From Oscillospiraceae bacterium (GTDB lineage: Bacteria; Bacillota; Clostridia; Oscillospirales; Oscillospiraceae): a stretch of DNA of 56,223 nucleotides. The DNA is taken from contig SVLV01000008.1 in the NCBI GenBank assembly GCA_015067765.1, positions 1 through 56,223 of the forward strand. The letters run 5' to 3'. This document shows, one piece after another, positions 34,269 through 42,207 of this stretch. Position 1 is the stretch's first letter. Each line of letters opens with the position of its first letter. The position numbers and the translations under genes are program-made. The notes under the pieces are model-generated. The model saw only the letters and a list, made by a program, of their open reading frames with translations. It searched no databases and was not told where the DNA came from.

Positions 34269-35258
34269 TTAGCCCTCCTTCTGCTCAGTATAGAGATGGC
34301 AACGAATGCTGTGGGTGCCATCGGTGTAAACTGCCGGGGGAACTTCCTTGCAGATCTCCATGCACTTTTCGCAGCGAGGAGCAAACTTGCAGCCCTTGGG
34401 CAGATTGGTGGGATCGGGCATCAGGCCGAGGATGGGCTTCAGACGAGTAGCCTTCTCCTTCAGGTTGGGCAGAGAACCAAACAGACCATCGGTGTAGGGA
34501 TGGTGGATGGGTCTGGTGAAGATGTCCTCAGCAGTACCGGCCTCGATGATCTCACCGGCATACATAACGGCAACGTTATCGCAGGTCTGAGCAACGATAC
34601 CCAGGTCATGAGTGATCATGATCATGGAGGTGCCCAGACGGTCACGCAGGTCGCGGATCATGAGCAGCACCTGTGCCTGGATGGTCACATCCAGAGCGGT
34701 GGTGGGCTCATCGGCGATCAGCAGATCCGGCTCGCAGGACAGAGCGATGGCGATAACCACGCGCTGACGCATACCACCGGAGAACTGATGGGGATAGTCG
34801 TTCTTTCTTGCGGGGGGGATACCCACCATGGTCAGAACCTCTTCCACGCGCTCCTGAATCTGCTCCTTGGTACGGCCAGACTCATTGTGAACCTCCAGAG
34901 ACTCAGCGATCTGCTCGCCGACGGTCAGAACGGGGTTCAGAGCGGTCATGGGATCCTGGAAAATCATGGCGATCTTGTCACCACGAACCTTACGCATCTC
35001 ATGCTCGGGCAGGTTGACGATATCCATGTCCTCGAAGGTCACGGTACCCTCAGTCACCTTACCGGTGAGAGCGGGCAGCAGACGCATCAGCGTCAGAGCC
35101 AGAGTGGTCTTGCCGGCACCGGTCTCACCCACGAGGCCCAGAGTGCCGCCCTTCTCCAAAGAAAGGCTGACGCCATTGACCGCATACACGGTTTCCAGGT
35201 CCGTCTTATAGATCACGCTGAGGTCCTGAATTTCCAACATTTTCTTTTCAGTAGACAT
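34269..35258 (-). CDS. Oligopeptide/dipeptide ABC transporter ATPase (DppD/OppD)
   Basis: The second ATPase of the importer, 329 residues. Walker [10 protein letters not shown], signature [12 protein letters not shown] and Walker [13 protein letters not shown] are intact. A C-terminal cysteine cluster ([15 protein letters not shown]) matches the peptide importer subfamily. It lies 24 bases after dppC. Confidence 0.96.
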   Translation of the reverse strand: MSTEKKMLEIQDLSVIYKTDLETVYAVNGVSLSLEKGGTLGLVGETGAGKTTLALTLMRLLPALTGKVTEGTVTFEDMDIVNLPEHEMRKVRGDKIAMIFQDPMTALNPVLTVGEQIAESLEVHNESGRTKEQIQERVEEVLTMVGIPPARKNDYPHQFSGGMRQRVVIAIALSCEPDLLIADEPTTALDVTIQAQVLLMIRDLRDRLGTSMIMITHDLGIVAQTCDNVAVMYAGEIIEAGTAEDIFTRPIHHPYTDGLFGSLPNLKEKATRLKPILGLMPDPTNLPKGCKFAPRCEKCMEICKEVPPAVYTDGTHSIRCHLYTEQKEG

Positions 35259-35282
35259 TGTGATGATTTCCTTTCTTCAGAA

Positions 35283-36191
35283 TTAGCTCTTCAGACGAGG
35301 ATCCAGAGCATCGCGCAGACCGTCACCCAGCAGGTTGACGGAGAATGCGGTCAGCACGATCATCGCAGCAGGCCACACCACCAGCAGGGGTGCGCGCAGC
35401 ATATCGACACGGGCGCTGGCGAGCATGGAGCCCCAGTCGGGTGCGGGTGCGGGCAGGGACAGACCGATGAAGCTCAGGGTGGACATGTAAATGACCAGGC
35501 TGGAGACGTTCAGGGTCACGTTAACCAGAATGATACCCAGGGTGTTGGGGATAATGTGGCTGACGATAATGCGGGCAGAGCTGGAACCACCGGCACGGGC
35601 AGCCTCAATGTACTCCTGGTCTACCAGGTTCAGAACGCCGGAACGGACCAGACGGACATAGTTGGTGAAGTATGCCAACGTCATAGCGATGATCAGCACG
35701 GTGATGCTGGAACCCAGGGAGGCCACGACCACCATGGTGAACAGCAGGTCGGGGATGGACATAAAGATATCCAGTGCGCGCATGATCAGCATATCAATCT
35801 TACCGCCGAAGTAACCGGCAATAGCACCCAGGGTGCAGCCCACCAGGCAGGAGGAGATGGATGCTGCAATGGCGACCAGCAGGGAGTTGCGGGCGCCGTG
35901 CACCAGACGGGACAGAACGTCACGACCGTAGCTGTCGCAGCCCAGGGGATGCTCAGAGGACATAGGTGCCAGCTTGTTGTCGGGCACCTGAACGACGCCG
36001 ACCTCATAGGAGGCGATGACATCTGCGAAAATAACGATCAGAGCGATCAGAATCAGGATGAACAGGCCGATCATGGCGCCCTTGTTCTTCTTCAGGCGGC
36101 GAATGATCTCCTTAGCCTGATTGGGACGCTTAAAGCTGATTTCCTCGCCATCGAGCATATCGACGACGGGCTTGGTAGTAGTATTAGCCAC
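35283..36191 (-). CDS. Oligopeptide/dipeptide ABC transporter permease (DppC/OppC)
   Basis: Membrane subunit of 302 residues with about six helices. The cytoplasmic coupling loop reads EAARAGGSSSARIIVSHIIP and the N-terminal OppC domain is present. I set the start at a GTG (36189-36191): AGGAGGTGATC, fully complementary to the 3' end of 16S rRNA, is eight bases upstream. A GTG three codons earlier overlaps the dppB stop and is less likely. Confidence 0.95.
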   Translation of the reverse strand: MANTTTKPVVDMLDGEEISFKRPNQAKEIIRRLKKNKGAMIGLFILILIALIVIFADVIASYEVGVVQVPDNKLAPMSSEHPLGCDSYGRDVLSRLVHGARNSLLVAIAASISSCLVGCTLGAIAGYFGGKIDMLIMRALDIFMSIPDLLFTMVVVASLGSSITVLIIAMTLAYFTNYVRLVRSGVLNLVDQEYIEAARAGGSSSARIIVSHIIPNTLGIILVNVTLNVSSLVIYMSTLSFIGLSLPAPAPDWGSMLASARVDMLRAPLLVVWPAAMIVLTAFSVNLLGDGLRDALDPRLKS

Positions 36192-36196
36192 TGAGA

Positions 36197-37135
36197 TCAC
36201 CTCCTCTTGCTGTACTTGGCCCGGATACGCGGGTCAATGAATGCATAAATCAGGTCCACACCGATCATCAGCAGGGTGAAGCAGATGGACACCATCACGG
36301 CGCAGCCGATGACGGCGGGCTCATCCTTCATGCTGATGGACTCAACGATCATGGAACCAACGCCGGGGATGGAGAACAGCTGCTCAGTGGTGACCATGCC
36401 GGCCAGCAGAGCGCCGAAACGCATACCGATGGAGGTAACCACGGGCAGCAGGGCGTTCTTCAGGGCATGTCTCCAAATAACAGTCTTCTCCGCAACACCC
36501 TTGGCGCGGGCGGTACGAACGTAGTCCTGACGGATGGACTCCAACATAGAGGACTTGGTGAATCGCAGATAAGCGGTAACCTCACAGATAACAACGGACA
36601 TGATGGGCAGGATATAGTGCCGCACACTGCTCAGGCCGAAGGAGGGCAGCAGGTTCAGCTGCAGCGAAAATACGAACATCAGCGTAATACCAACCACGAA
36701 GCTTGGTACTGCCGCCAAGAAGAATGCAATCATAGAGGGGATGGTGTCCATCAGCGTGTTCTGTTTCACGGCCGACAAAATGCCCAGCGGAACACCAATA
36801 CAAACGGATATTGTCAGAATGATAATTGCCAGACGCAGAGTGATCAGGAATCGGGGCCAAAGTTCCTCAACAACACCCAGCTTCGTGGAAAAAGACTGAC
36901 CAAAATCACCCTTGGTGAAAACATTAATTACGTAGCGGCCCCAGCGCACGAGAACCGGATCGTAGTAACCCAGTTCCTGGTTCATTTCTTCGACCTCCGC
37001 CGCGGTTGCATTGGGTCCCAGGATCATACGGCCGGGGTTACCGGGCGTGAGGCTCATAACGGCAAAGATGATCAGGGTAACGCCAAGCACGGTGGGGATC
37101 AGGAACAACAGTCGTTTAATAATATATCGATGCAT
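36197..37135 (-). CDS. Oligopeptide/dipeptide ABC transporter permease (DppB/OppB)
   Basis: Membrane subunit of 312 residues. The start MHRYIIKRLLFLIPTVLGV and the phrase MSLTPGNP are typical of DppB/OppB, as is the coupling loop YVRTARAKGVAEKTVIWRH. Its last codons carry the ribosome site for dppC. It is separated from dppA by about 180 bases containing a strong hairpin. Confidence 0.95.
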   Translation of the reverse strand: MHRYIIKRLLFLIPTVLGVTLIIFAVMSLTPGNPGRMILGPNATAAEVEEMNQELGYYDPVLVRWGRYVINVFTKGDFGQSFSTKLGVVEELWPRFLITLRLAIIILTISVCIGVPLGILSAVKQNTLMDTIPSMIAFFLAAVPSFVVGITLMFVFSLQLNLLPSFGLSSVRHYILPIMSVVICEVTAYLRFTKSSMLESIRQDYVRTARAKGVAEKTVIWRHALKNALLPVVTSIGMRFGALLAGMVTTEQLFSIPGVGSMIVESISMKDEPAVIGCAVMVSICFTLLMIGVDLIYAFIDPRIRAKYSKRR

Positions 37136-37235
37136 GTTTTCCCTACTTTCTCAACGGAAAATTCGTTTCCCAAACGGAAGCTTTCCTAAAAACGAAACGA
37201 TACTTTTACAAAGTAAAATCTTTACACTTTAAGAG

Positions 37236-37269
37236 GTGTGCAGGCGGCCCGAAAGAGCCGCCTGCACAC
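37236..37269 (-). other. Strong hairpin between dppA and dppB
   Basis: A 13-bp perfect GC-rich stem (GTGTGCAGGCGGC and its complement) with an eight-base loop lies 47 bases after dppA. It is not followed by a T run on the minus strand, so it is more likely an mRNA stabiliser or partial attenuator that favours dppA expression than a full terminator. Confidence 0.7.
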
Positions 37270-37316
37270 GAATCTTTACCAAATAACGGCTTTGTTAGAC
37301 TTGGTTAGGGCGCTGA

Positions 37317-38885
37317 TTAGGCGTTCCAGCTCCAGTCGTAGACACGGTAGTCGGTGGGAACAGCAACAGCATTCAGATCCTTAGCGTAAGCAACGCAGGA
37401 AGGAAGGGTGATGACGGGCACCTGGCAGTGGGTGTCATAGTAAGCATTGTACATCTCGGTGTAGATGGCAATACGATCTTCCATAACAGCGGTGGAGGAG
37501 CCAGCCTTCAGCCACTCATCGAACTTCTTGGACAGCTCAGTATACTTGCCGGAAGCGCCGGTCCAGGTGACGTTGGTGATACCAACGGCAGTGGAAGCGG
37601 ACTGCTGCTCGAAGTTGTTGAAGTCGTAGTTACCGCAGTCATAAGCCATCAGCAGCTCGTACTGCTGAGTGATCTGACGCTCACCGACGACGGAGTAGTC
37701 CAGAACAGTCAGCTTGGAGGTGATGCCAGCGGCAGCCAGCTGAGCATGGATGGCGATAGCGTAGCTCTCGTTACGGCCGGCAGCGGCGAGGAACTCACCG
37801 ACCTCAACGCCGTTGGGATAGCCAGCCTCGGCCAGCAGGGTCTTAGCCTTCTCCAGATCGAAGGGGATGGGGTTCTTCAGGGACTCGAACTTGGGAGCGG
37901 CAGCAGCGTAGTCGGGGTTGATGTACATGTACTGGGGCTGGCCGTAGCCGTCGCAGACCAGCGTGTTGACGCCGTCACGGTCGATAGCGTACATCATAGC
38001 CAGACGGACCTTATCGTTCTGCAGGATCTCGCCATACTTCTCGGACTCGACGTTGATGGCGAACAGCATGACCTCGTTGGAGGCCTTCTCAACGCAGGTG
38101 AACTTGCCGGAATCCTTGATCTGCTTCCAGTTGGCGATGGGAACGACCATGTAGTCGACCTCGCCGTTCTGGAAAGCGGTGATGGCGGAGGTATCATCCT
38201 CGATCACGTTCCACACGACCTTCTTGATCTTGGGAGCGCCGCGGTGATAATCCTCGAATGCCAGACCGGTCCAAGACACCTTCAGGTTGCAGTTGTCCTT
38301 GTCCCAGTAGTAGGGGCCGGTACCAGCCAGGTTGGCGATCTTACCGAAATCCTCACCCTGAGCGGTGACTTCCTTCTCGGACATGATCTTCACCTTGTGG
38401 AACAGGTGGCCGTGGGGGGAGAAGGGCTGGTTCATGTGGATCTCAACGACATAGTCGCTGACCTTCACGCACTTCTCCAGGGGACGGGTGTAGGAAGTCA
38501 TACGGGGGTTAGCCAGAGCATGGTTGTAGCTGAAGACGACGTCGTCAGCGTCCATGGTCTCACCATCGTGGAACTTGACGCCCTGCTTCAGGGTGACAGT
38601 GTAGATGGTGGCATCCTCGTTGGCCTCGACCTTCTCAGCCAGACGCAGGTCGTAACCGCCGGTGGCCTCGTTCAGGTCATACAGACCCTCATAGAACTGC
38701 TCGTGGACGGTGTACTCATGGGTGTTGGTGGTTGCATGGGGGTCGGTCCAGTTCAGGATAGCGGTGTTACGCAGAGTGACAGTGTTGTCATCCTTGCCGC
38801 CACCCTCGCCAGCGCCGCCGCCGCAGCCGGCCAGAACGGCGACCAGCATCAGAGCAGCCATCAGCAAAGAGATAAGCTTCTTCAT
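37317..38885 (-). CDS. Oligopeptide/dipeptide ABC transporter substrate-binding lipoprotein (DppA/OppA)
   Basis: Peptide receptor of 522 residues on the outer face of the membrane. The signal peptide ends in the lipobox VLAGCG, followed by a glycine-rich linker. The mature protein matches the SBP_bac_5 family (LKQGVKFHDGETMDADDVVFS cut across, and AMMYAIDRDGVN). GAGGAGG lies upstream. It is the first gene of the dppABCDF order. The peptide preference is unknown. Confidence 0.96.
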   Translation of the reverse strand: MKKLISLLMAALMLVAVLAGCGGGAGEGGGKDDNTVTLRNTAILNWTDPHATTNTHEYTVHEQFYEGLYDLNEATGGYDLRLAEKVEANEDATIYTVTLKQGVKFHDGETMDADDVVFSYNHALANPRMTSYTRPLEKCVKVSDYVVEIHMNQPFSPHGHLFHKVKIMSEKEVTAQGEDFGKIANLAGTGPYYWDKDNCNLKVSWTGLAFEDYHRGAPKIKKVVWNVIEDDTSAITAFQNGEVDYMVVPIANWKQIKDSGKFTCVEKASNEVMLFAINVESEKYGEILQNDKVRLAMMYAIDRDGVNTLVCDGYGQPQYMYINPDYAAAAPKFESLKNPIPFDLEKAKTLLAEAGYPNGVEVGEFLAAAGRNESYAIAIHAQLAAAGITSKLTVLDYSVVGERQITQQYELLMAYDCGNYDFNNFEQQSASTAVGITNVTWTGASGKYTELSKKFDEWLKAGSSTAVMEDRIAIYTEMYNAYYDTHCQVPVITLPSCVAYAKDLNAVAVPTDYRVYDWSWNA

Positions 38886-38921
38886 TTGTTTTCCTCCTCA
38901 AAATTTTTATCCCATGACAGG

Positions 38922-38979
38922 ATACCAATCGTTTTACAATTGGTATAACAATAATACTCGCTGCATGAAAAAAAGTCAA
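38922..38979 (-). promoter_or_regulatory. dppA promoter with inverted repeat at the start of transcription
   Basis: On the minus strand TTGACT (38974-38979) is 17 bases from TATTAT (38951-38956). Directly downstream lies ATACCAAT-N9-ATTGGTAT (38922-38946), eight-base perfect arms, a candidate operator or leader hairpin. Confidence 0.75.
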
Positions 38980-39344
38980 GCAAGGAGAGGGCACCTTGTG
39001 CCAAAAATGTATAGATAGACAAAATTTTGCAGGCACAGTGATGCAATTCACAAAAATTTCATGTTCAAAATTTCTTATTGGGAAACTTTTTCGTCAATTT
39101 GTAGAAACTCCTCTGCAGAAAACAGGGCAAAATCACACCTCGATTTCAGCCGAGTAATAACGTTCTCTCAATAAGCCGGCGGGATGATATCGCCAAAAAA
39201 TCGCAAATTCTTTCACAAATCTCACCCAATAAATCGAGTCAATTGAATATGTTTGAAACAAATCGCCGCCCCGACGCCTGTTCTGACACCGGGGCAGCTT
39301 CTCAATCCATAGCATTCCCAAGGACTTCTTCACGAAATAAAACA
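38980..39344. other. Noncoding stretch upstream of the dpp operon
   Basis: About 365 bases, richer in A and T than the surroundings, with no convincing gene on either strand. A 70-codon open frame on the minus strand has no ribosome site and no recognisable domain. One imperfect repeat (CCCCG...CGGGG, about 39271-39296) is visible. Confidence 0.5.
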
Positions 39345-39375
39345 AAAAAGACCTTGCCTTACAGCAAGATCTTTT
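39345..39375 (-). terminator. Terminator of tRNA-Val
   Basis: A 12-bp stem (AAAAGATCTTGC against GCAAGGTCTTTT on the minus strand, one mismatch) with a T run, immediately after the tRNA. Confidence 0.82.
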
Positions 39376-39376
39376 G

Positions 39377-39452
39377 TGGTGCGCGGTACAGGACTCGAAC
39401 CTGTGACCCCATGCACGTCAAGCATGTGCTCTACCAGCTGAGCTAACCGCGC
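39377..39452 (-). tRNA. tRNA-Val (anticodon GAC)
   Basis: 76-base cloverleaf with encoded CCA. The acceptor pairs GCGCGGT with ACCGCGC, the anticodon loop is TTGACGT, and GTTCGAGTC forms the T arm. Confidence 0.96.
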
Positions 39453-39465
39453 GGAGAACATTGCT

Positions 39466-39494
39466 ATATTACCCTATCTCCCAGCCTTTGTCAA
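39466..39494 (-). promoter_or_regulatory. tRNA-Val promoter
   Basis: On the minus strand TTGACA (39489-39494), 17 bases, TAATAT (39466-39471), a strong promoter immediately before the tRNA. Confidence 0.85.
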
Positions 39495-39502
39495 CACTTT
39501 TC

Positions 39503-39531
39503 TTGCTATTGACGAAAATTTTTGTTATACT
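39503..39531 (+). promoter_or_regulatory. Promoter of the SDR oxidoreductase gene
   Basis: TTGCTA (39503-39508), 17 bases, TATACT (39526-39531), with the gene starting 32 bases later. Confidence 0.7.
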
Positions 39532-39562
39532 GCCCTCAAGCACACGCAAGGAGGTTACATCT

Positions 39563-40297
39563 ATGAAACAGGTCGCACTGGTTACCGGCTCCTCTCGCGG
39601 CATCGGCCGGGCCATCGCCGCCCGTCTGGCGCGGGACGGTTATGCTGTTTGCATTAATTATATTGAGCGGGAGGACTGCGCCCGGGAGCTGGTCGCACAG
39701 CTGCAGGTCGAAGGCTGCCAGGTCATGGCTGTGCAGGCCGATGTGGCCGACCGACAGCAGGTGAATGCCATGGTTCGGCAGGTGGAGGAGGCGTTCGGTC
39801 CCGTGACCCTGCTGGTAAACAATGCAGGCATTGCGGGTCAGTGCCTGTTCCAGGAGGTCTCCGATGCTATGTGGCACCGCTACTTCTCTGTGAATGTGGA
39901 CGGCGCTTTCCACACCATTCAGGCGGTACTGCCCCACATGCTGCGGGAGCACTGCGGCTGCATCATCAACATCTCCTCCATCTGGGGTCAGCGGGGCGCC
40001 AGCTGTGAGGTCACCTATTCCAGCACCAAGGCCGCACTGATCGGCCTGACCCGTTCTCTGGCCGCCGAGCTGGCACCCACCCACATTCGGGTCAACTGCG
40101 TGGCCCCCGGTGTGATCGATACGGATATGCTGTCCGCCCTGCCGCCGGAGGTTCTGCCACAACTGGCAGAGCAGACGCCCATGGGACGGCTGGGTCAGCC
40201 GGAGGATATCGCCCGGGCAGTAGCCTTCCTGGCCTCGGAACAGGCAGACTTCATCACCGGCCAGGTTCTCACCGCGGATGGAGGCTTTATCCTCTGA
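39563..40297 (+). CDS. SDR family oxidoreductase (FabG-like)
   Basis: NAD(P)-dependent short-chain dehydrogenase of 244 residues. The glycine motif TGSSRGIGRAIA (about 8-19), NNAGIAG (about 86-92), catalytic Ser in NISSIWG, and the Tyr-Lys pair in YSSTKAA (YxxxK) are all present. The C-terminal ITGQVLTADGG is typical of FabG-like proteins. AAGGAGG is eight bases before the ATG at 39563. It stands alone and not in a fatty acid gene cluster, so it could reduce a different ketone. Confidence 0.93.
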   Translation: MKQVALVTGSSRGIGRAIAARLARDGYAVCINYIEREDCARELVAQLQVEGCQVMAVQADVADRQQVNAMVRQVEEAFGPVTLLVNNAGIAGQCLFQEVSDAMWHRYFSVNVDGAFHTIQAVLPHMLREHCGCIINISSIWGQRGASCEVTYSSTKAALIGLTRSLAAELAPTHIRVNCVAPGVIDTDMLSALPPEVLPQLAEQTPMGRLGQPEDIARAVAFLASEQADFITGQVLTADGGFIL

Positions 40298-40324
40298 TAT
40301 ACCTTATATAATATATAGCAACGC

Positions 40325-40360
40325 AAAACGACGGCACGGAAATTTCCGTGCCGTTGTTTT
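40325..40360. terminator. Bidirectional terminator between the SDR gene and the S24 repressor gene
   Basis: A 16-bp stem with one mismatch (AAAACGACGGCACGGA and its complement) between converging genes. Confidence 0.85.
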
Positions 40361-40364
40361 TCTT

Positions 40365-41111
40365 TTATTCCGGCAGAGGCAGTGTGTGCAGAATCACCCG
40401 GCCAAAGCAGGTGAGGCTGCGGCCACTGTCCCAAGGGAGCACCACATCTGCATCCGCCCGCTTGCGGTTCAGAGAAAACAGGTACACCATTCCCAACGGA
40501 TCCTTATAGTACTGCTTGCACAGCATATCCCCATCCACACAGAAGATACCCACATCGCCCGCCACCAGCGGATCATGGTTTACATAAACAACAGATCCAT
40601 CCTCGATATAAGGCTCCATGGAATCCCCCTGAATCCGGACCGCCAACTCCGCACCGGCAGGGATCTCGCCGGTCACCTGGATCAGCTGATAATCCTCCCC
40701 GAATACCGGAGCGGCATAGCCGGCAGCGGCCGGGCAGCTATAGAGCGGGATGACCCGGGCGGTCTCCGCAGGCCGATCTTTGGCTGCCTCCTCCTGCATA
40801 AGTCCCAGTGCGCCCAGCATCGTTTGGGCCGCCTGACGGCCGGTTACCCCCAGTTGCCGATACTTTTCCAACAGATTGCGCTCCTCATCCGACAGGGCAC
40901 CATCCCCCGGGCGAAAACTACCGCGATAGAGATAGTTGGGATCCACCTGCAGCGCATCAAACATCTGAAGCAGGACATCTTCACGGGGCGTACTGATCCC
41001 CGTTTCATAATTGCCAATGGCTGAGGGCGACACGCCCAGTTGAGCAGCCAAATCCGATCTGGACAAGCCCAGTTCCGTGCGTCTGTGGCGCAACTGTTCA
41101 CCAAAAGCCAT
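40365..41111 (-). CDS. LexA/CI-like self-cleaving repressor (XRE domain plus S24 peptidase)
   Basis: Transcription factor of 248 residues. The N-terminal 65 residues are an XRE helix-turn-helix (LGLSRSDLAAQLGVSPSAIG). The C-terminal half is an S24 LexA-type domain with the nucleophile Ser164 (GDSMEP), general base Lys199 (MLCKQYY) and a likely cleavage site Ala130-Gly131 (CPAAAGYA). All parts needed for RecA-stimulated self-cleavage are therefore present. ATG 41111 has GGAGG six bases upstream. It is not canonical LexA, whose DNA-binding domain is a winged helix, so it looks phage- or element-derived. It lies beside three operators with 31-bp spacing. Confidence 0.9.
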   Translation of the reverse strand: MAFGEQLRHRRTELGLSRSDLAAQLGVSPSAIGNYETGISTPREDVLLQMFDALQVDPNYLYRGSFRPGDGALSDEERNLLEKYRQLGVTGRQAAQTMLGALGLMQEEAAKDRPAETARVIPLYSCPAAAGYAAPVFGEDYQLIQVTGEIPAGAELAVRIQGDSMEPYIEDGSVVYVNHDPLVAGDVGIFCVDGDMLCKQYYKDPLGMVYLFSLNRKRADADVVLPWDSGRSLTCFGRVILHTLPLPE

Positions 41112-41193
41112 ACCTTTCCTCCATTCTATCCCTTCAGCGCATCCATACATCCAAATAATACGCATTTTTTGTAGCGGTATTCCCACACACCTT

Positions 41194-41222
41194 ATGGTAT
41201 GACAAATTTCGACGTTTGTCAA
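41194..41222 (-). promoter_or_regulatory. Promoter of the S24 repressor gene
   Basis: On the minus strand TTGACA (41217-41222) is 17 bases from TACCAT (41194-41199). A separate dyad, GACAAA-N8-TTTGTC (41201-41220), fills the spacer and could bind a second regulator. Confidence 0.7.
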
Positions 41223-41231
41223 CAAACTTTT

Positions 41232-41308
41232 TACAAGTATCTTGTATTTATGGTGTTGACACAACAATAATCTTGTGATATCGTGTGATGTGTATCAAGA
41301 AACTTGCT
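41232..41308 (+). promoter_or_regulatory. Rightward promoter with three operators spaced 31 bp apart
   Basis: TTGACA (41256-41261), 17 bases, TATCGT (41279-41284) is a plus-strand promoter. Three copies of a CAAG-N3-CTTG-like dyad lie at 41232-41246 (TACAAGTATCTTGTA, perfect), 41263-41277 (AACAATAATCTTGTG) and 41294-41308 (ATCAAGAAACTTGCT). Their centres are 41239, 41270 and 41301. The middle one lies between the -35 and -10 boxes, the others just outside. This is the layout of a repressor-controlled promoter, most likely for the adjacent S24 protein. A site AAAGGAGGT (41331-41339) follows but has no clear start codon. Confidence 0.75.
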
Positions 41309-41386
41309 ATCGGACGGACAGCGAAACAAGAAAGGAGGTTCTTCCGCTGTTCAGACAGACAGAGCGCACTGCTAAAATAAATAAAA

Positions 41387-41421
41387 AATACCGAGCCGAC
41401 GCATTCGCATCAACTCGGTAT
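41387..41421 (-). terminator. Terminator of the tRNA-Thr/tRNA-Tyr transcript
   Basis: A stem of AATACCGAG with its complement plus an inner helix is followed by TTTTTTATTT on the minus strand. On the plus strand no T run follows, so rightward transcription could pass. Confidence 0.85.
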
Positions 41422-41506
41422 TGGTGGGGGATGGTGGATTCGAACCACCGAAGGCGTTGCCAGCAGATTTACAGTCTGTCCCCTTTGGCCACTCGGGAAA
41501 TCCCCC
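41422..41506 (-). tRNA. tRNA-Tyr (anticodon GTA)
   Basis: 85-base tRNA with the long variable arm of type II tRNAs, encoded CCA, acceptor GGGGGAT/ATCCCCC and anticodon GTA in GACTGTAAATC. Confidence 0.96.
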
Positions 41507-41518
41507 ATATAAACTTTT

Positions 41519-41594
41519 TGGAGCTGGTGGACGGATTCGAACCCCCGACCTGCTGATTACAAATCAGCTGCTCTACCAGCTGAGCTACACCAGC
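41519..41594 (-). tRNA. tRNA-Thr (anticodon TGT)
   Basis: 76-base tRNA with encoded CCA, acceptor GCTGGTG/CACCAGC, U at the discriminator position as in Bacillus tRNA-Thr, and anticodon TGT. It is cotranscribed with tRNA-Tyr 12 bases downstream. Confidence 0.96.
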
Positions 41595-41612
41595 ACATGA
41601 CCAGCGAACACT

Positions 41613-41641
41613 ATATTAACAGATGCATTGCTGTTTGTCAA
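41613..41641 (-). promoter_or_regulatory. Promoter of the tRNA-Thr/tRNA-Tyr transcript
   Basis: On the minus strand TTGACA (41636-41641), 17 bases, TAATAT (41613-41618). Confidence 0.85.
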
Positions 41642-41695
41642 CACAAAATTTTTATCACAGGCAAATACACACAGATGACCGAAAGGAGCGTTGCC

Positions 41696-41929
41696 ATGAC
41701 CCTGCAACAGCTGGCGCCCCAATATCGCCAAAGCGCCCGGCTGATCGCCCAGCGAATCGCCCAACTAAAGCAACAAAGCAAAATCACCACCGACCCGGAG
41801 CAGCTCCTGGAATTGCAGACACGCATCCGGGCACTACGACCGCTTCAGCTGCAAACCAACCAGCTGGCAGAACTGATGGAGCACTACTATGAAAGGGGGT
41901 ATCGCCGCGATGCTGCATACACCATTTGA
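41696..41929 (+). CDS. Small helical protein of unknown function
   Basis: Protein of 77 residues, rich in Gln, Leu and Arg and predicted almost entirely helical, with coiled-coil-like spacing (LIAQRIAQLKQQ, then LLELQTRIRALRPLQLQT). AAAGGAG lies seven bases before the ATG. No promoter is obvious just upstream on the plus strand. It overlaps the sigma-like gene by 20 bases, so the two are translationally linked and probably work together. Confidence 0.75.
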   Translation: MTLQQLAPQYRQSARLIAQRIAQLKQQSKITTDPEQLLELQTRIRALRPLQLQTNQLAELMEHYYERGYRRDAAYTI

Positions 41930-42197
41930 TCCAATGGATTTGGCCAGCCTCGCCCTTTGGCAGCAGGCAGATGCCGACGACAACCGCCAGCAGATCCAGC
42001 GCCTGCTGCGCAATCTTCCTCTGGCCATTGAACAGGAACTGACGGAGCACCAGAGAAAAGTGCTCCGAATGCGGTTCTCTCAAAATATGACCGTTACCGC
42101 CATCGCTTTGGAATTGGGCCTGAACAAGTCCACTGTCTCCCGAACTTTGGCGCGGTGCACCGAAAAACTCTACCGGTCCCTGCGCTACAGTCTGTAG
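41910..42197 (+). CDS. Sigma-70 region 4-like helix-turn-helix protein
   Basis: Protein of 95 residues ending in a region 4-like motif: LTEHQRKVLRMRFSQNMTVT, then AIALELGLNKSTVSRTLARC. Regions 1 to 3 of a sigma factor are absent, so it cannot be a full sigma factor. It could bind the -35 region as a phage-type transcription regulator. AAAGGGGGT is nine bases before the ATG at 41910; an upstream ATG at 41889 is an alternative. Confidence 0.8.
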   Translation: MLHTPFDPMDLASLALWQQADADDNRQQIQRLLRNLPLAIEQELTEHQRKVLRMRFSQNMTVTAIALELGLNKSTVSRTLARCTEKLYRSLRYSL

Positions 42198-42207
42198 CAC
42201 ATAACTC

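Noticed and set aside
33312-36194. 960-codon open frame on the plus strand opposite the dpp genes
   Set aside because: It lies fully antisense to dppC, dppD and dppF, whose domains are intact, and has no recognisable motif.
39133-39345. Possible 70-residue protein upstream of the dpp operon
   Set aside because: It would need a TTG start without ribosome site, begins inside the tRNA-Val terminator region and shows no domain.
41275-41556. Possible 93-residue protein across the operator array and tRNA genes
   Set aside because: Most of it is the antisense of tRNA-Tyr and tRNA-Thr. The AAAGGAGGT site inside it is not followed by a usual start codon.
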